52,719 nt of DNA from Bradyrhizobium algeriense (GCF_003062295.1 NZ_PYCN01000035.1:1-52719), one strand, 5' to 3'; shown: positions 1 through 8,929, counted from the first letter of the stretch. Made by a program: numbers and translations. Notes: generated by a model not told the origin, from the letters alone.

Positions 1-1
1 C

Positions 2-91
2 GTGCGCGCTGATATCCATGATGGCCCGGAGCACCACACGCTCCAATCAGAGGCCGGATACATTGATGCAAGACCGCATCTGCCAGGTTGA
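2..91 (+). pseudogene. possible 3' fragment of an unknown gene at the window edge
   Basis: A frame open from the first bases encodes about 29 residues (starting VRADIHDGPEHH) and stops with TGA at 89-91. It may be the end of a gene that begins outside the window, or a decayed remnant. No family can be assigned, and the fragment is too short to rule out chance. The bases from here to 251 hold no other convincing gene; they include an imperfect pair of ATGTCCGC / GCGGACAT motifs near 162-169 and 229-237. Confidence 0.2.
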
Positions 92-251
92 CGAAACCTC
101 TTGCAACGCGCGGCCGGACCATACATTCGGGTCATTTTCGGACCTCGGCACACGCAATCGCGATGTCCGCTCTTCGCCGATGAGCCGAATTCGTCAGCCT
201 CACGCGTCACTTCCAAAAAGTGCCAACGGCGGACATAGCGGGCTCATTCGA

Positions 252-1946
252 TCACTTCGTCGGCGTGGGCGAGTAGCAGCCATTTGGAACGCGTGGCCCC
301 GTGTCTATCATGCCCAGATCCACAAGCGTGCGATGGAATCGGCGCTTCTGTTCGGAGGGAGATGCAAAGTAGGTTTCCCGACAATGCTCGAGCAAGCTGG
401 CGCGGGTGGCAAATATCGGATCAAGCGGCAGACCTGCTTGCTGCAGGGCGACGGTCCCAAGAAAAGCAATATCCAGGTCCGCACCCGGTCCGGAAGCAAG
501 GCGATCAGGTACGATGTTTAGCGCCTCCATTGCATAAAATGTGCGGAACGCGCGCCGTGCATCGTTGGGGAGTTTGAGTTGCCGATCGATCCGCTTCGCC
601 ACGACGGGCTGATGATCCCCGTAGTGCACGATGAGAACAGGACGTTTGGGAAAATTCGTTGTCAGCTCAAACTTGAGCCTGTTCCAGGTTGAGGCTGTCT
701 CCGCGAGCCTTGCGTAGTATTCGGCATATTGAGCATCGGGAAGGCTTGATGCGGCAAAGGCACGTTCCCTCTCAAACTGTCCGGGTGCTGCCAGCCTTCG
801 GTTGTGGGGGCCGTGATTGAAGTTAGTCAGTGCATATAGAAAGCGGGGCGCCGGGTCGTCAGCAATACCCTTCCTATGGGCCGCGAACGCCGCTTCCAGA
901 AAAATTGCATCGGAATTTGTCGTCTCGAACTGGCGGAGGTCGAACGGTGGAGGGAAATCGTCCGTAAAGATGCGTTCGCTAATGCCAATCGAACGATAAA
1001 ATTCATCGTAGCTGAGAAAGCTGCGACGACAACTCGACGCGAGCATGGTCCTGTACCCAAGCGCAGCCAGCGCATGGGGAAGACTGTTGTGAAATCGGCC
1101 CGCGCCCTGCTTGAAAAGGTAATAGGCATTTGAACCGAAGCTTGCACTTGAAAGACCGGTCAACAAACTAAATTCGGATTGCCACGAACCTCCGCCGAAA
1201 ATGTCGACGTTAAGGATTCCATGGAGGCCATTCTTTGGGGACAGGAACGCTTCGACAGTCGGCTCAATCGGAAGTCCAAAAATGCGAGGATCGAAAATCG
1301 ATTCATGCTGGATGACGATAATGTCGGGATACTCGATGGTGCGCGCTGGTACGGCCGCCATTAGCGGCAACGCGTCATTTGCAATATCGCTCAGAGCCAA
1401 TCCGCCGACTTGCCGCCAGGAATGTGGATCGATTAGCGAAGCCATGAAGGTCGAGTAAAAGCACCGACGCTGGGCCATGATCCGCTGGAAGGAAATGCCG
1501 CCGCCGCTCATCCTGAAGGCCGTTACAACGCAAACAAGCGCAACGCTGAATAAGGAAACTCTGACATCCAGGGGAATTGATGGCCCGGTTCCGTGGATCA
1601 GAGTAGCTGATACAGCCAGGATGAGCGCGGCAGTTCCAGTCAGAACGGTCAATACGGCGCGCGGGTACTGCGATGCGAAAAAGGGAACTGTGCCTGCAAA
1701 CATCAGTGGCACGTCGGTTACAATCAGCTTAAGCGCGCTGTAATTATGTTTGATGGTCGATGCGGCGGTGATTGCTGCGGCCAGCACACTGGCCAGCAGT
1801 ATCGCTCTGTCGAAATCGCCAACGATGAATGAGATTGCGGCCGCGCTAAGGAAGAGCATCGAGATTGCGAATGGCAGGTGCTCGGCGCTGCGTTCTGCCA
1901 GCACAATGACACCGATAGCTGCCAGCAATATCAGGGTCAGGATCAT
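252..1946 (-). CDS. LTA synthase-like / sulfatase-family membrane enzyme
   Basis: A 564-residue protein of the alkaline-phosphatase superfamily, phosphoglycerol transferase/arylsulfatase branch. About the first 165 residues are four to five hydrophobic segments, so the catalytic part should face the periplasm. The sulfatase-like domain begins near IIVIQHESIFDP (metal-binding Glu), continues through GGGSWQSEFSLLTG (nucleophile region) and NFNHGPH, and ends with HYGDHQP (metal-binding Asp-His). At the place of the catalytic Thr of LtaS this protein seems to carry Ser, as many proteobacterial relatives do. Such enzymes move phosphoglycerol or similar head groups onto envelope glycans; the real substrate is unknown. 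The ATG at 1946 has only a weak ribosome site. It stands alone, with no glycan genes nearby. Confidence 0.8.
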   Translation of the reverse strand: MILTLILLAAIGVIVLAERSAEHLPFAISMLFLSAAAISFIVGDFDRAILLASVLAAAITAASTIKHNYSALKLIVTDVPLMFAGTVPFFASQYPRAVLTVLTGTAALILAVSATLIHGTGPSIPLDVRVSLFSVALVCVVTAFRMSGGGISFQRIMAQRRCFYSTFMASLIDPHSWRQVGGLALSDIANDALPLMAAVPARTIEYPDIIVIQHESIFDPRIFGLPIEPTVEAFLSPKNGLHGILNVDIFGGGSWQSEFSLLTGLSSASFGSNAYYLFKQGAGRFHNSLPHALAALGYRTMLASSCRRSFLSYDEFYRSIGISERIFTDDFPPPFDLRQFETTNSDAIFLEAAFAAHRKGIADDPAPRFLYALTNFNHGPHNRRLAAPGQFERERAFAASSLPDAQYAEYYARLAETASTWNRLKFELTTNFPKRPVLIVHYGDHQPVVAKRIDRQLKLPNDARRAFRTFYAMEALNIVPDRLASGPGADLDIAFLGTVALQQAGLPLDPIFATRASLLEHCRETYFASPSEQKRRFHRTLVDLGMIDTGPRVPNGCYSPTPTK

Positions 1947-2110
1947 GTGAGTAAGGTAGCTGGAGGTGAGCGGAATTCAACAATTGCCACGTCGTTGAGG
2001 CAAGTAAAGTTTAAGAAGCGCGAGTCCCGCGCGAGCCGCTGGGATCTCCGCTTTAGCGCGACCAGCGAACGGTCGAAATCCAACCCTTGTCAGGCATCAA
2101 GCGATCCGCG

Positions 2111-2281
2111 TCACCTGCTGGCAGCTTGCGATTTGATCGAGACGCCGAGTCGCATGGCCCGTTTCCGTATGCGTTCCGGTGATCGATCCATCGCCTTTGC
2201 TATCTGCTCATGCGTCTTTTTAGATTTGGCTAATTCCAGCAAGCGACGATCGTCCTTGAAGGACCAAGATTTCCGAACCAT
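2111..2281 (-). CDS. small basic HTH/SANT-like protein
   Basis: A 56-residue basic protein beginning MVRKSWSFKDD. The pattern of an aromatic-rich start, a helix (RRLLELAKSKK) and a second helix pair (EQIAKAMDRSPERIRKRAMR) resembles a compact Myb/SANT or sigma-like helix-turn-helix that could bind DNA. The frame extends upstream to a TTG at 2308, but the ATG at 2281 has a GAGGAAG sequence at a usable distance and gives the cleaner start. It lies alone between the sulfatase-like gene and the gene-poor stretch. Function is not known; DNA binding is inferred only from the helix pattern. Confidence 0.6.
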   Translation of the reverse strand: MVRKSWSFKDDRRLLELAKSKKTHEQIAKAMDRSPERIRKRAMRLGVSIKSQAASR

Positions 2282-2368
2282 CGCCAAAAGCTTCCTCAGC
2301 AGACCCAAGCAGTGAGTAGGTCGCCGAAAGCTCTTAAAGGTTCATTGAAGAGGGCGTCTCCGGCCAGC

Positions 2369-2398
2369 AGGCCATGCGGTGTAATGCCCGCATGGCCT
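2369..2398 (+). terminator. hairpin followed by T-rich tract
   Basis: An 11-bp perfect inverted repeat (AGGCCATGCGG / CCGCATGGCCT) with an 8-base loop is followed by TTTGTCTTT on the + strand, which fits an intrinsic terminator reading rightward. No + strand gene has been found just upstream, so it may serve a lost or unseen transcript. Confidence 0.45.
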
Positions 2399-2412
2399 TT
2401 GTCTTTGGGGGC

Positions 2413-2442
2413 GGGGCCGCCTCTAGGGCACGAGGCGGCCCC
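2413..2442. repeat. perfect GC-rich inverted repeat
   Basis: GGGGCCGCCTC (2413-2423) and GAGGCGGCCCC (2432-2442) form an 11-bp perfect stem with an 8-base loop. There is no T run on either side, so it is not a classical terminator. It sits 15 bases after the hairpin at 2369-2398. Confidence 0.5.
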
Positions 2443-2512
2443 TGATCGCGCAGTACGCAGGCTAAATTTGGGGACTGGCCAATCTGCGCGACTGCAGCCA
2501 CGCTAGACTTGT

Positions 2513-2850
2513 TTAGATCGGCCGCAACGAAACTCGCATGTTAAGCTTGATGTTCGTCGCGCAGGTTAATTCTGGAACTCGGACAGCATAGGCGAACAGG
2601 TCCGCGCCGCTTTGCGTGAGCTTCACGAACGTGCCGCTCTCGTGCAATTCCAGCCGGCCTCGTGATGTGGCGAGCTCCAGACCGGTACAGTATCTCCGCG
2701 GACGGGATGGATTTGTGCGCCGCTTCGATCTGGCGGCGTCCCGCGCCAGTGTGGGAGCTGGCCCACCAAATCAGACATTGGCCCAAGCGCTCCAATATGT
2801 TTTGATCATCGGAAGCGAGTTCGGGCGGAGACCTGAATAGCAGGCCGCGC
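2513..2850 (-). pseudogene. probable frameshifted gene remnant upstream of the leuC-like gene
   Basis: Two protein-like stretches lie in different minus-strand frames. The upstream part (about 2690-2850) contains LASDDQNILERLGQCL and reads to about YRSG. The downstream part (about 2513-2690) contains LELATSRGRLELHES and VKLTQSGADLFAYAV and stops with TAA at 2513-2515. A single shift near 2675-2695 would join them. No start codon or ribosome site is visible and the 5' end would run into the leuC-like leader. This is judged by eye from composition; the family is not recognised. It could also be non-coding. Confidence 0.3.
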
Positions 2851-2912
2851 AAAACGGCTGGTGGCGGTGCATCAACCTGCCATAGAACAAGAAAAAACGG
2901 GAGGATACGGCA

Positions 2913-4322
2913 GTGCAAACGCCCGGCCGAACCTTGCTGGCCAAGATCTGGGACCAGCACGTCATCGCTCGCGTCAGCGACGACACCGATCTGCTTCACG
3001 TCGACCGTCATCTGCTGCACGATCTGGGCGGCTCGCGTGGCCTGCTCGATCTCAAAAGCCGCAACCTGGCGGTGCACAATCCGGAATTGACGTTCGCAAC
3101 GCCGGATCATGCGATTTCGACGGCGCGCGGACGGGCCGGCACCAGCAAGGTCGGACAGGAGCTTCTGGCGGGGCTGCGGGCCGAGACGTCGGCAACCGGC
3201 ATCCGGATGTTCGATGTCGATGAGCCCGGGCAGGGCATCGTCCATGTGATCGGACCCGAGCTTGGCCTCAGCCTTCCCGGCTGCCTGATCGTCTGCGGCG
3301 ACAGCCATACCTGCACCCATGGCGGGCTGGGTGCGCTGGCGTTCGGCATCGGCTCCAGCGAGTTGACCCATGTGCTCGCGACGCAAGCGCTGATTCAGCG
3401 GCGGCCAAAAACCATGCGCGTGCGGTTCGAAGGCCGGCTGCCGGCCGGTGTCACGGCCAAGGATCTCATCCTCGCACTGATCGGCCATATCGGCGCTGCG
3501 GCCGGCACCGGCTATGCGGTCGAGTATGCCGGCAGCGCCATTCGCGATCTGCCGATTGAAGGCCGGCTCACCATCTGCAATCTGTCGATCGAACTCGGCG
3601 CAAAAATGGGCCTGATCGCGCCGGACGAGAAAACTTTCGAATATCTGCGAGGGCGTACCTATGCGCCGCAGGGGGAGATGTGGGAGCAGGCGGTTGCGGC
3701 GTGGCGAAGACTGCCCAGCGATCCCGATGCGGTGTTCGACCGCGAAGTCGTCATCGATGTCGAGAAGATCATTCCGCAGGTGACCTGGGGCATCAGTCCG
3801 GAGCACGTCATCGGCGTCGATGGCCGCGTGCCTGATCCGGGCGAGGTCACAGATCCCGCGCGCCGCCAAGCGATCGAAACGGCGCTTGACTATATGGGTC
3901 TGGTACCCGGCGCACCGATCGCCGGCACACCGGTCGATTGGGTCTTCATCGGGTCATGCACCAACAGCCGGCTCAGTGATTTGCGGGCTGCGGCCGAGAT
4001 CGCGCGCGGCCGCAAGGTTGCCTCCAGCGTCCGTGCCTGGGTCGTGCCGGGTTCGGAGACCGTCAAGCGCGATGCGGTCGCCGAAGGACTAGACAAGGTC
4101 TTTACCGATGCCGGCTTCGAATGGCGCGAGCCGGGATGTTCGATGTGTCTTGCCGCCAACGGCGAAACCGTCGCCCCCGGTCAGCGTTCGGTCTCGACCT
4201 CCAACCGCAATTTTGTCGGCCGCCAGGGCCCGCGGGCGCGTACCCATCTGGCCAGCCCGGCCAGTGCGGCCGCAGCCGCCATCGCCGGCGCCATCGCCGA
4301 CGTGCGAACGATGGGGCGCTGA
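2913..4322 (+). CDS. leuC: 3-isopropylmalate dehydratase large subunit-like (aconitase family)
   Basis: A 469-residue aconitase-family hydro-lyase large subunit that should hold a 4Fe-4S cluster and isomerise a hydroxy-diacid or -triacid. The cluster ligands are all present: Cys349 in GSCTNS, and Cys409 and Cys412 in PGCSMC; the VCGDSHTCTHGG active-site stretch is intact. Length matches bacterial LeuC. The start is GTG, set by a GGGAGGA site about seven bases upstream. It opens a seven-gene run with the small subunit one base downstream. No leuA is nearby and an importer follows, so it may be a paralogue working in catabolism rather than in leucine synthesis. The family is clear; the substrate is inferred. 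Confidence 0.9.
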   Translation: MQTPGRTLLAKIWDQHVIARVSDDTDLLHVDRHLLHDLGGSRGLLDLKSRNLAVHNPELTFATPDHAISTARGRAGTSKVGQELLAGLRAETSATGIRMFDVDEPGQGIVHVIGPELGLSLPGCLIVCGDSHTCTHGGLGALAFGIGSSELTHVLATQALIQRRPKTMRVRFEGRLPAGVTAKDLILALIGHIGAAAGTGYAVEYAGSAIRDLPIEGRLTICNLSIELGAKMGLIAPDEKTFEYLRGRTYAPQGEMWEQAVAAWRRLPSDPDAVFDREVVIDVEKIIPQVTWGISPEHVIGVDGRVPDPGEVTDPARRQAIETALDYMGLVPGAPIAGTPVDWVFIGSCTNSRLSDLRAAAEIARGRKVASSVRAWVVPGSETVKRDAVAEGLDKVFTDAGFEWREPGCSMCLAANGETVAPGQRSVSTSNRNFVGRQGPRARTHLASPASAAAAAIAGAIADVRTMGR

Positions 4323-4323
4323 C

Positions 4324-4971
4324 ATGCCGAAACCGTTCAACACCCTGACGGCGATTGCCGCTCCCATCATGCGCGGCAACATCGATACCGACGTCATCAT
4401 CCGCATCGAGCGGCTGGTCGGAAACTCCGTTCGCGGTACGCTCGGCAAATGGGCTTTCGGCGCACTTCGCTATCTGCCCGACGGTTCGGAAAACCCCGAA
4501 TTCATCCTGAACCGTGAGCCTTACCGGCAGGCGGAAATTCTCATTACCGGTCCGAATTTCGGCTGCGGGTCCTCGCGTGAAGGCGCGGTCTGGTCGCTGC
4601 AGGAAATGGGCATCCGCGCCGTCATCGGCTCGAGCTTTGGCGACATCTTCTTTGCCAATTGCTTCCAAAACGGCATCCTGCCTGTTGTCGTCGACAAGGC
4701 CATCGCCGATGGCCTTGCTGCGGAGGTGCAGCAAACGCAAGGAGCGGGGCGCATCAGCATCGACCTGCAGCAGCAGACGATCACCTCGCCTTCGGGACAG
4801 CGACACGATTTTGCGATCGATCCGCGCCGGCGCGCCGGGCTTTTGGAAGGTCTCGATGAAGTCGCGTTGACATTGCAGCGCGATGACGAAATCCGCGCCT
4901 TTCAGGCGGCCGACCGGGCGGAGCGGCCCTGGATCCACTTCGCAGGGAAAACGTCAGGAAATGCGGCATGA
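4324..4971 (+). CDS. leuD: 3-isopropylmalate dehydratase small subunit-like
   Basis: A 215-residue small (swivel-domain) subunit that would pair with the preceding LeuC-like protein. It begins MPKPFNTLTAIAAP and shows the family features NIDTDVII near residue 20 and the substrate-binding GPNFGCGSSREGAVW. The frame is open further upstream inside leuC, but the ATG at 4324, one base after the leuC stop, aligns with the family N-terminus. Its own stop overlaps the next gene by the ATGA arrangement, so translation of the three genes is probably coupled. Confidence 0.9.
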   Translation: MPKPFNTLTAIAAPIMRGNIDTDVIIRIERLVGNSVRGTLGKWAFGALRYLPDGSENPEFILNREPYRQAEILITGPNFGCGSSREGAVWSLQEMGIRAVIGSSFGDIFFANCFQNGILPVVVDKAIADGLAAEVQQTQGAGRISIDLQQQTITSPSGQRHDFAIDPRRRAGLLEGLDEVALTLQRDDEIRAFQAADRAERPWIHFAGKTSGNAA

Positions 4972-6119
4972 ATGATCGGTCCAATATGATCAAGGTCGCC
5001 GTGGTCGGCGGCGAGGGCATCGGCCCCGAAGTGACCGCGCAGTCGCAGCGCGTGCTCAACTGGTTTGCCGCCAGGCGCGGCGTTCCCATGGTGTTGCGCG
5101 AAGCGCAATACGGCATCATTCCCTATCTTGCCACCGGCAAGGTGATGCCGCCTGACACCGTCGAGGCGATGGAGGAGGCCGACGCGATCCTGTGGGGCGC
5201 GACCGGCGGCCCGGAGACGAAGGAAGTTCCCGCGGCGGCGCGCAAGGCGGGGAGCCTGCTGGGCCTGCGCAGCAAATACGATCTTTACGCCAATCTCAGG
5301 CCGATCGTCGCCCATCCGGCGCTGGCGGACTCGGCGCCACTCAAGGCCAGCGTGCTGAGGGATGTCGACTTCGTCATCATCCGCGAACTGACCAGCGGCA
5401 TTTATTTCGGCGAGCCGCGCGGCATCGAGACGCTCGCCGACGGGCAACGCCGTGGCTTCAAGACCGAGCAATACACCAGCGATCAAGTTCGCCGCGTCGC
5501 GCGTTCCGCCTTTGAGTTGGCGCGCACGCGAAGGAACAAGGTCTGTTCGGTCGACAAGGCCAACGTGCTCGAAACCAGCGTGGTGTGGCGCGAGGAAGTC
5601 ATTGCCTTGCACGCCGCGGAATTTTCCGATGTCGAGCTCACGCATATGTATGTCGACAATGCCGCGATGCAGATCGTGCGGGAGCCGGCGCAATTCGACG
5701 TGATGGTCACCGGCAATATCTTCGGCGATATCCTGTCCGATTGCGCGGCGATGGCGTCCGGCTCGCTCGGCATGCTGCCGTCGGCCTCACTGGGCCCGGT
5801 CGACAAGTTCGGCCGGCGCAAGGCGCTTTACGAGCCGGTCCATGGCAGCGCACCCGATATCGCGGGCAGGGGCATTGCCAACCCGCTTGGCTCCATCCTC
5901 AGCGTCGCGATGATGCTGCGCATGACGATGAACCGGCCCGAGGATGCGGACCTGCTGGAAAAGGCTGTGGCGGGTGCCTTGTCGGGCGGCGCGCGAACCG
6001 CCGACATTGCCGAGGCGGGAGCAAAGCGACTTTCAACGCAGGAAATGGGCGACGCGGTGCTGAACGCGCTGGAGAAGGTCGCCGGCAAAGAAAAAGACAG
6101 GGAAAAGGAGCGCGCGTGA
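4968..6119 (+). CDS. leuB: 3-isopropylmalate dehydrogenase-like beta-decarboxylating dehydrogenase
   Basis: A 383-residue isocitrate/isopropylmalate dehydrogenase-family enzyme: NAD-dependent oxidation of a 2-hydroxy-3-carboxy acid followed by decarboxylation, with a divalent metal. Visible features are GEGIGPE near the N-terminus, KYDLYANLRP (substrate arginines), SVDKANVLETS (catalytic Lys), VTGNIFGDILSD (metal Asp residues) and EPVHGSAPDIAG (cofactor loop). This matches true IPMDH more closely than isocitrate dehydrogenase, though tartrate- and alkylmalate-type relatives cannot be excluded by eye. It overlaps leuD by ATGA and its stop overlaps the next ATG. The charged C-terminal tail (KEKDREKERA) looks like an unstructured extension. 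Confidence 0.88.
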   Translation: MNDRSNMIKVAVVGGEGIGPEVTAQSQRVLNWFAARRGVPMVLREAQYGIIPYLATGKVMPPDTVEAMEEADAILWGATGGPETKEVPAAARKAGSLLGLRSKYDLYANLRPIVAHPALADSAPLKASVLRDVDFVIIRELTSGIYFGEPRGIETLADGQRRGFKTEQYTSDQVRRVARSAFELARTRRNKVCSVDKANVLETSVVWREEVIALHAAEFSDVELTHMYVDNAAMQIVREPAQFDVMVTGNIFGDILSDCAAMASGSLGMLPSASLGPVDKFGRRKALYEPVHGSAPDIAGRGIANPLGSILSVAMMLRMTMNRPEDADLLEKAVAGALSGGARTADIAEAGAKRLSTQEMGDAVLNALEKVAGKEKDREKERA

Positions 6120-7165
6120 TGGCACATTTCACCAGACGTTCGGCGCTGACGGTCATCGCGGCCGGCGGCGCCTCGATCGCTTCAGGCAAAGTGTGGGCCG
6201 AGGACAAGCCCGGCCGCGTGATCTATCCCGTCGCGGTGCCGGTCTATCAGACGCAATTCGTCGCCGACAGATTGGGATACTTCAAAGAGGCCGGCCTCGA
6301 CTGCAAGCTGATCCAGGGTGGCAGCGGCGTCAAGACGCGCGAGATCATCGCCTCCGCGCAGGGCGACATCGGCATCGGCGATATCACGCATCCGATGCAA
6401 CTCTCTAATCGCGGCCGCCATGGCCGCGTGCTGATGCCGGTCGACACCCGTTCCTCTTCGGTGATGTTCATCATCCGCAAGGATCTTTGGGACCAGGGCA
6501 TCACCTCGCTCGAGAAGTTGACGGAATGGAAACGGCCCGACGGGCGCAAGCCGATCGTCTCGGTGTCGTCGCTGGGCGGCACCAACCACGTCTGGTCATC
6601 CTATTACATGGAGACGATGGGGCTCGACCAGAAGGTCACCTGGATCGGCACCGGCAATGTCGACACCATGATGGGTTCTCTGAAAACCAAACAGGTCGAT
6701 GTCCTCGTCAGCTCGCTGTCGCTGCTCAACGATTCGAAGGAACAGGGTTGGGGCACGCTGCTGTTCGATGGCACCGATGAGACGATCTGGAACAAGTATA
6801 TCGGCGGCAAGGTCCCGGTGACGGCGCATTTCACGCTGCAGGCGACGATCGACAAGGACCCGCCCAAGATGCAGGCCTTTGTCACCGCGATCTGGCGCGC
6901 CACGCAATGGATCAGGAGACATTCGCCCGACGAAATTCACGACACGATCGAGCAATATGTCGGCAGCACCTCGCGCGCCGCCAACATTCTCGAGATCACG
7001 GCATTGCAAAAGGTCACCGATTACGATGCGTCGATCGATGCTGCGGCTTTCGCCCGCGGCGAGAAGGTCTGGTTCCGGGAAATGACCGGCATCAAGCCGC
7101 TGACGCCGGCCGATCTGGTCAGCCCGAGCTTCATCGAGGCAGCCCGAAAGGCGTATCCGGCTTGA
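6119..7165 (+). CDS. NitT/TauT-type ABC importer, periplasmic binding protein
   Basis: A 348-residue solute-binding protein of the nitrate/sulfonate/taurine (SsuA/NMT1-like) class. The N-terminus FTRRSALTVIAAGGASIASG is a twin-arginine-like signal followed by a probable cleavage after VWAE. The mature part starts with a typical lobe (VYQTQFVADRLGYFKEAGLD) and contains GDIGIGDITHPM. The ATG at 6119 overlaps the leuB stop as TGATG; the longer open frame upstream is only a shadow of leuB. Ligand unknown: this class binds small anions, sulfonates, pyrimidine precursors and aromatic acids. The link with leuCDB-type genes suggests an organic acid. Confidence 0.85.
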   Translation: MAHFTRRSALTVIAAGGASIASGKVWAEDKPGRVIYPVAVPVYQTQFVADRLGYFKEAGLDCKLIQGGSGVKTREIIASAQGDIGIGDITHPMQLSNRGRHGRVLMPVDTRSSSVMFIIRKDLWDQGITSLEKLTEWKRPDGRKPIVSVSSLGGTNHVWSSYYMETMGLDQKVTWIGTGNVDTMMGSLKTKQVDVLVSSLSLLNDSKEQGWGTLLFDGTDETIWNKYIGGKVPVTAHFTLQATIDKDPPKMQAFVTAIWRATQWIRRHSPDEIHDTIEQYVGSTSRAANILEITALQKVTDYDASIDAAAFARGEKVWFREMTGIKPLTPADLVSPSFIEAARKAYPA

Positions 7166-7995
7166 ACGTCCAGAACCTTTCCGCAGCCCTGCCGGATGGA
7201 CAATCAAATCTCCAGCGCATTGACGTCAGGGGATTGAGCAAATCGTTTCAGCTCGCAGGCACCGCGATCGAGGCGGTGCGGGATGTTTCCTTCGGTGTCC
7301 GCCGCGGCGAGTTCGTTGCGCTGCTGGGGCCGTCCGGCTCCGGCAAGAGCACCGTTCTCAACATGATCGCGACCTTGATAAAGCCGACCAGCGGTCAAAT
7401 CCTGATTGATGGCGTGCCGGTCGTTGCGGGCAAGGCGACGCCCAATGTCGGTTACATCTTTCAGCGCGATACGCTGTTTCCCTGGCGCACGGTCGCTGAC
7501 AACATCGGCTACGGCCTGGAGCTCGCTGGCGTTGCGGAAGCGGAGCGCAAGGAACGCATCGCGGCCTGCGTGGCGCAGGCGGGCCTGCAGGGTTTTGAAC
7601 ATGCTTATCCCTCGGCGCTGTCGGGCGGCATGCGCCAGCGCGCGGCGCTGATGCGAACGCTGGTGGTGGAGCCGCAGATCCTGCTGATGGACGAGCCGTT
7701 CGGCGCGCTCGATACCCACACCAAGATCGACATGCATGACGTGCTGCTCAGGATCTGGGAGCGCGAGCAGCAAACCGTTCTGTTCGTGACCCACGACCTC
7801 GGCGAGGCCCTGACGCTGGCCGACCGCATCATCCTGTTCTCGGCGCGTCCCGGCCGGATCAAGGACATGTTCGAGGTCGACTTTGCGCGGCCGCGCGATG
7901 CGGTCAAGGTGCGCGAGACGCCGCGCTATGCCGAGCTGTTCCAGCACATCTGGCACTCGCTCGGCGAGGAGTTCGTCAAGGGACGCAAGCCATGA
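7162..7995 (+). CDS. NitT/TauT-type ABC importer, ATP-binding protein
   Basis: A 277-residue ABC ATPase. Walker A GPSGSGKST lies at residues 56-64, the signature LSGGMRQRA starts at 153, Walker B LLMDEPFGALD follows at about 174, and VTHDLGEA holds the switch His. The Q-loop reads FQRDTLFPWRTV, typical of the SsuB/TauB class. No ATG is available before Walker A. I chose TTG at 7162, which overlaps the previous stop as TTGA and fits the coupled layout of this operon. It should drive import with the flanking binding protein and permease. Confidence 0.88.
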   Translation: MNVQNLSAALPDGQSNLQRIDVRGLSKSFQLAGTAIEAVRDVSFGVRRGEFVALLGPSGSGKSTVLNMIATLIKPTSGQILIDGVPVVAGKATPNVGYIFQRDTLFPWRTVADNIGYGLELAGVAEAERKERIAACVAQAGLQGFEHAYPSALSGGMRQRAALMRTLVVEPQILLMDEPFGALDTHTKIDMHDVLLRIWEREQQTVLFVTHDLGEALTLADRIILFSARPGRIKDMFEVDFARPRDAVKVRETPRYAELFQHIWHSLGEEFVKGRKP

Positions 7996-8008
7996 GGGCA
8001 CGTCACCC

Positions 8009-8881
8009 ATGAGGAATCGTCGCATCGGCAATACGCTGGCCTGGCAGATCTTTATCTGCGTCGCCGTGCTGTCGATCTGGCAATGGGGATATGACTTCCA
8101 TGCCAAAGTCCCTTGGCTGGTCCCCGATCTGCTCGATCCCTATTTCGTGTCAAAGCCCTCGCAGATCTTCGAGCACTTCCTGATCCTGAGCTGCCTCAAA
8201 TCCAAGCTCGGCGCCTTCAACGGCTGGTTCAATGGCGACTTTGCCAAGTGCATGGTCCGCAACGAGAACAACCTCTGGATCGCGACCGCGATCACGCTGA
8301 AGAACACCTTCTTCGGTTTCGTCACGGGCGTGTCGAGCGGCTTTGTCGCGGGGCTTATTCTGGGGCGTTCGGACCGGCTCAGCGCGATCTTTCAGCCTTT
8401 CATTACGGCGGTGAATTCCATACCCCGGATCGCGCTGGCGCCGATCATCGTGCTGGCATTCGGGATCGGGGACACCTCGAAAATCGTGACCTCGTGGATC
8501 GTGGTGGTGTTCCTGGTGTTCTTCAATACCTTCGAGGGCGCGCGCTCGATCGACGAAGGCTTCATCAATGCCGCGCGGCTGCTGGGCGCGAGCGAATGGC
8601 AGATCACCCGCACCGTCGTGATCCCCTCGACCATGGCCTGGGTGTTTGCCTCGCTCTCGCCGGCGATCTCCTTTGCGCTGATCGGCGTCATCGTCGGCGA
8701 ATTCATCGGCGCGGAGCGTGGTATCGGCCGTCTGATCATCGAGTCCGAGGCACGGGCGGAAGCTTCGGGGATGATGGTCGCGGTGATCGTGCTGATGCTG
8801 GTGGGCGTGGCGCTTTCGGCTGTGATCTGGCGGTTACAGGCCCATCTGCTGCGCTGGCAGCAACACAATATGGTTGAATAG
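8009..8881 (+). CDS. NitT/TauT-type ABC importer, permease
   Basis: A 290-residue inner-membrane permease of the SsuC/TauC class. Hydrophobic segments begin at WQIFICVAVLSIW and continue through the C-terminal half; the EAA coupling loop is seen as NAARLLGASEWQITRTVVIPS. The ATG at 8009 follows the ATPase stop by 13 bases; the frame is open upstream but not conserved-looking. There is an unusual extra periplasmic stretch after the first segment (about residues 60-80, with two Cys and KCMVRNENNLW) that many permeases of this class lack. It presumably forms a homodimer with the ATPase. Confidence 0.88.
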   Translation: MRNRRIGNTLAWQIFICVAVLSIWQWGYDFHAKVPWLVPDLLDPYFVSKPSQIFEHFLILSCLKSKLGAFNGWFNGDFAKCMVRNENNLWIATAITLKNTFFGFVTGVSSGFVAGLILGRSDRLSAIFQPFITAVNSIPRIALAPIIVLAFGIGDTSKIVTSWIVVVFLVFFNTFEGARSIDEGFINAARLLGASEWQITRTVVIPSTMAWVFASLSPAISFALIGVIVGEFIGAERGIGRLIIESEARAEASGMMVAVIVLMLVGVALSAVIWRLQAHLLRWQQHNMVE

Positions 8882-8929
8882 GCTTGATGGTAGCATAGGC
8901 TCGGCTCTACCGAAGCGAGGGAGCGAGCG

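Larger units (their letters stand above)
2309..2912. other. 604-base stretch without an intact gene
   Basis: This stretch holds the two hairpins at 2369-2398 and 2413-2442, the probable minus-strand remnant at 2513-2850, and the leader of the leuC-like operon. The leader ends in a strong GGGAGGA ribosome site (about 2900-2906) ahead of the GTG at 2913. I see no clear promoter or operator. Confidence 0.5.

Noticed and set aside
2541..3869. 442-codon minus-strand frame opposite the leuC-like gene
   Set aside because: Most of it is the antisense of leuC. Only its last third, outside leuC, looks protein-like, and that part is reported separately as a possible remnant.
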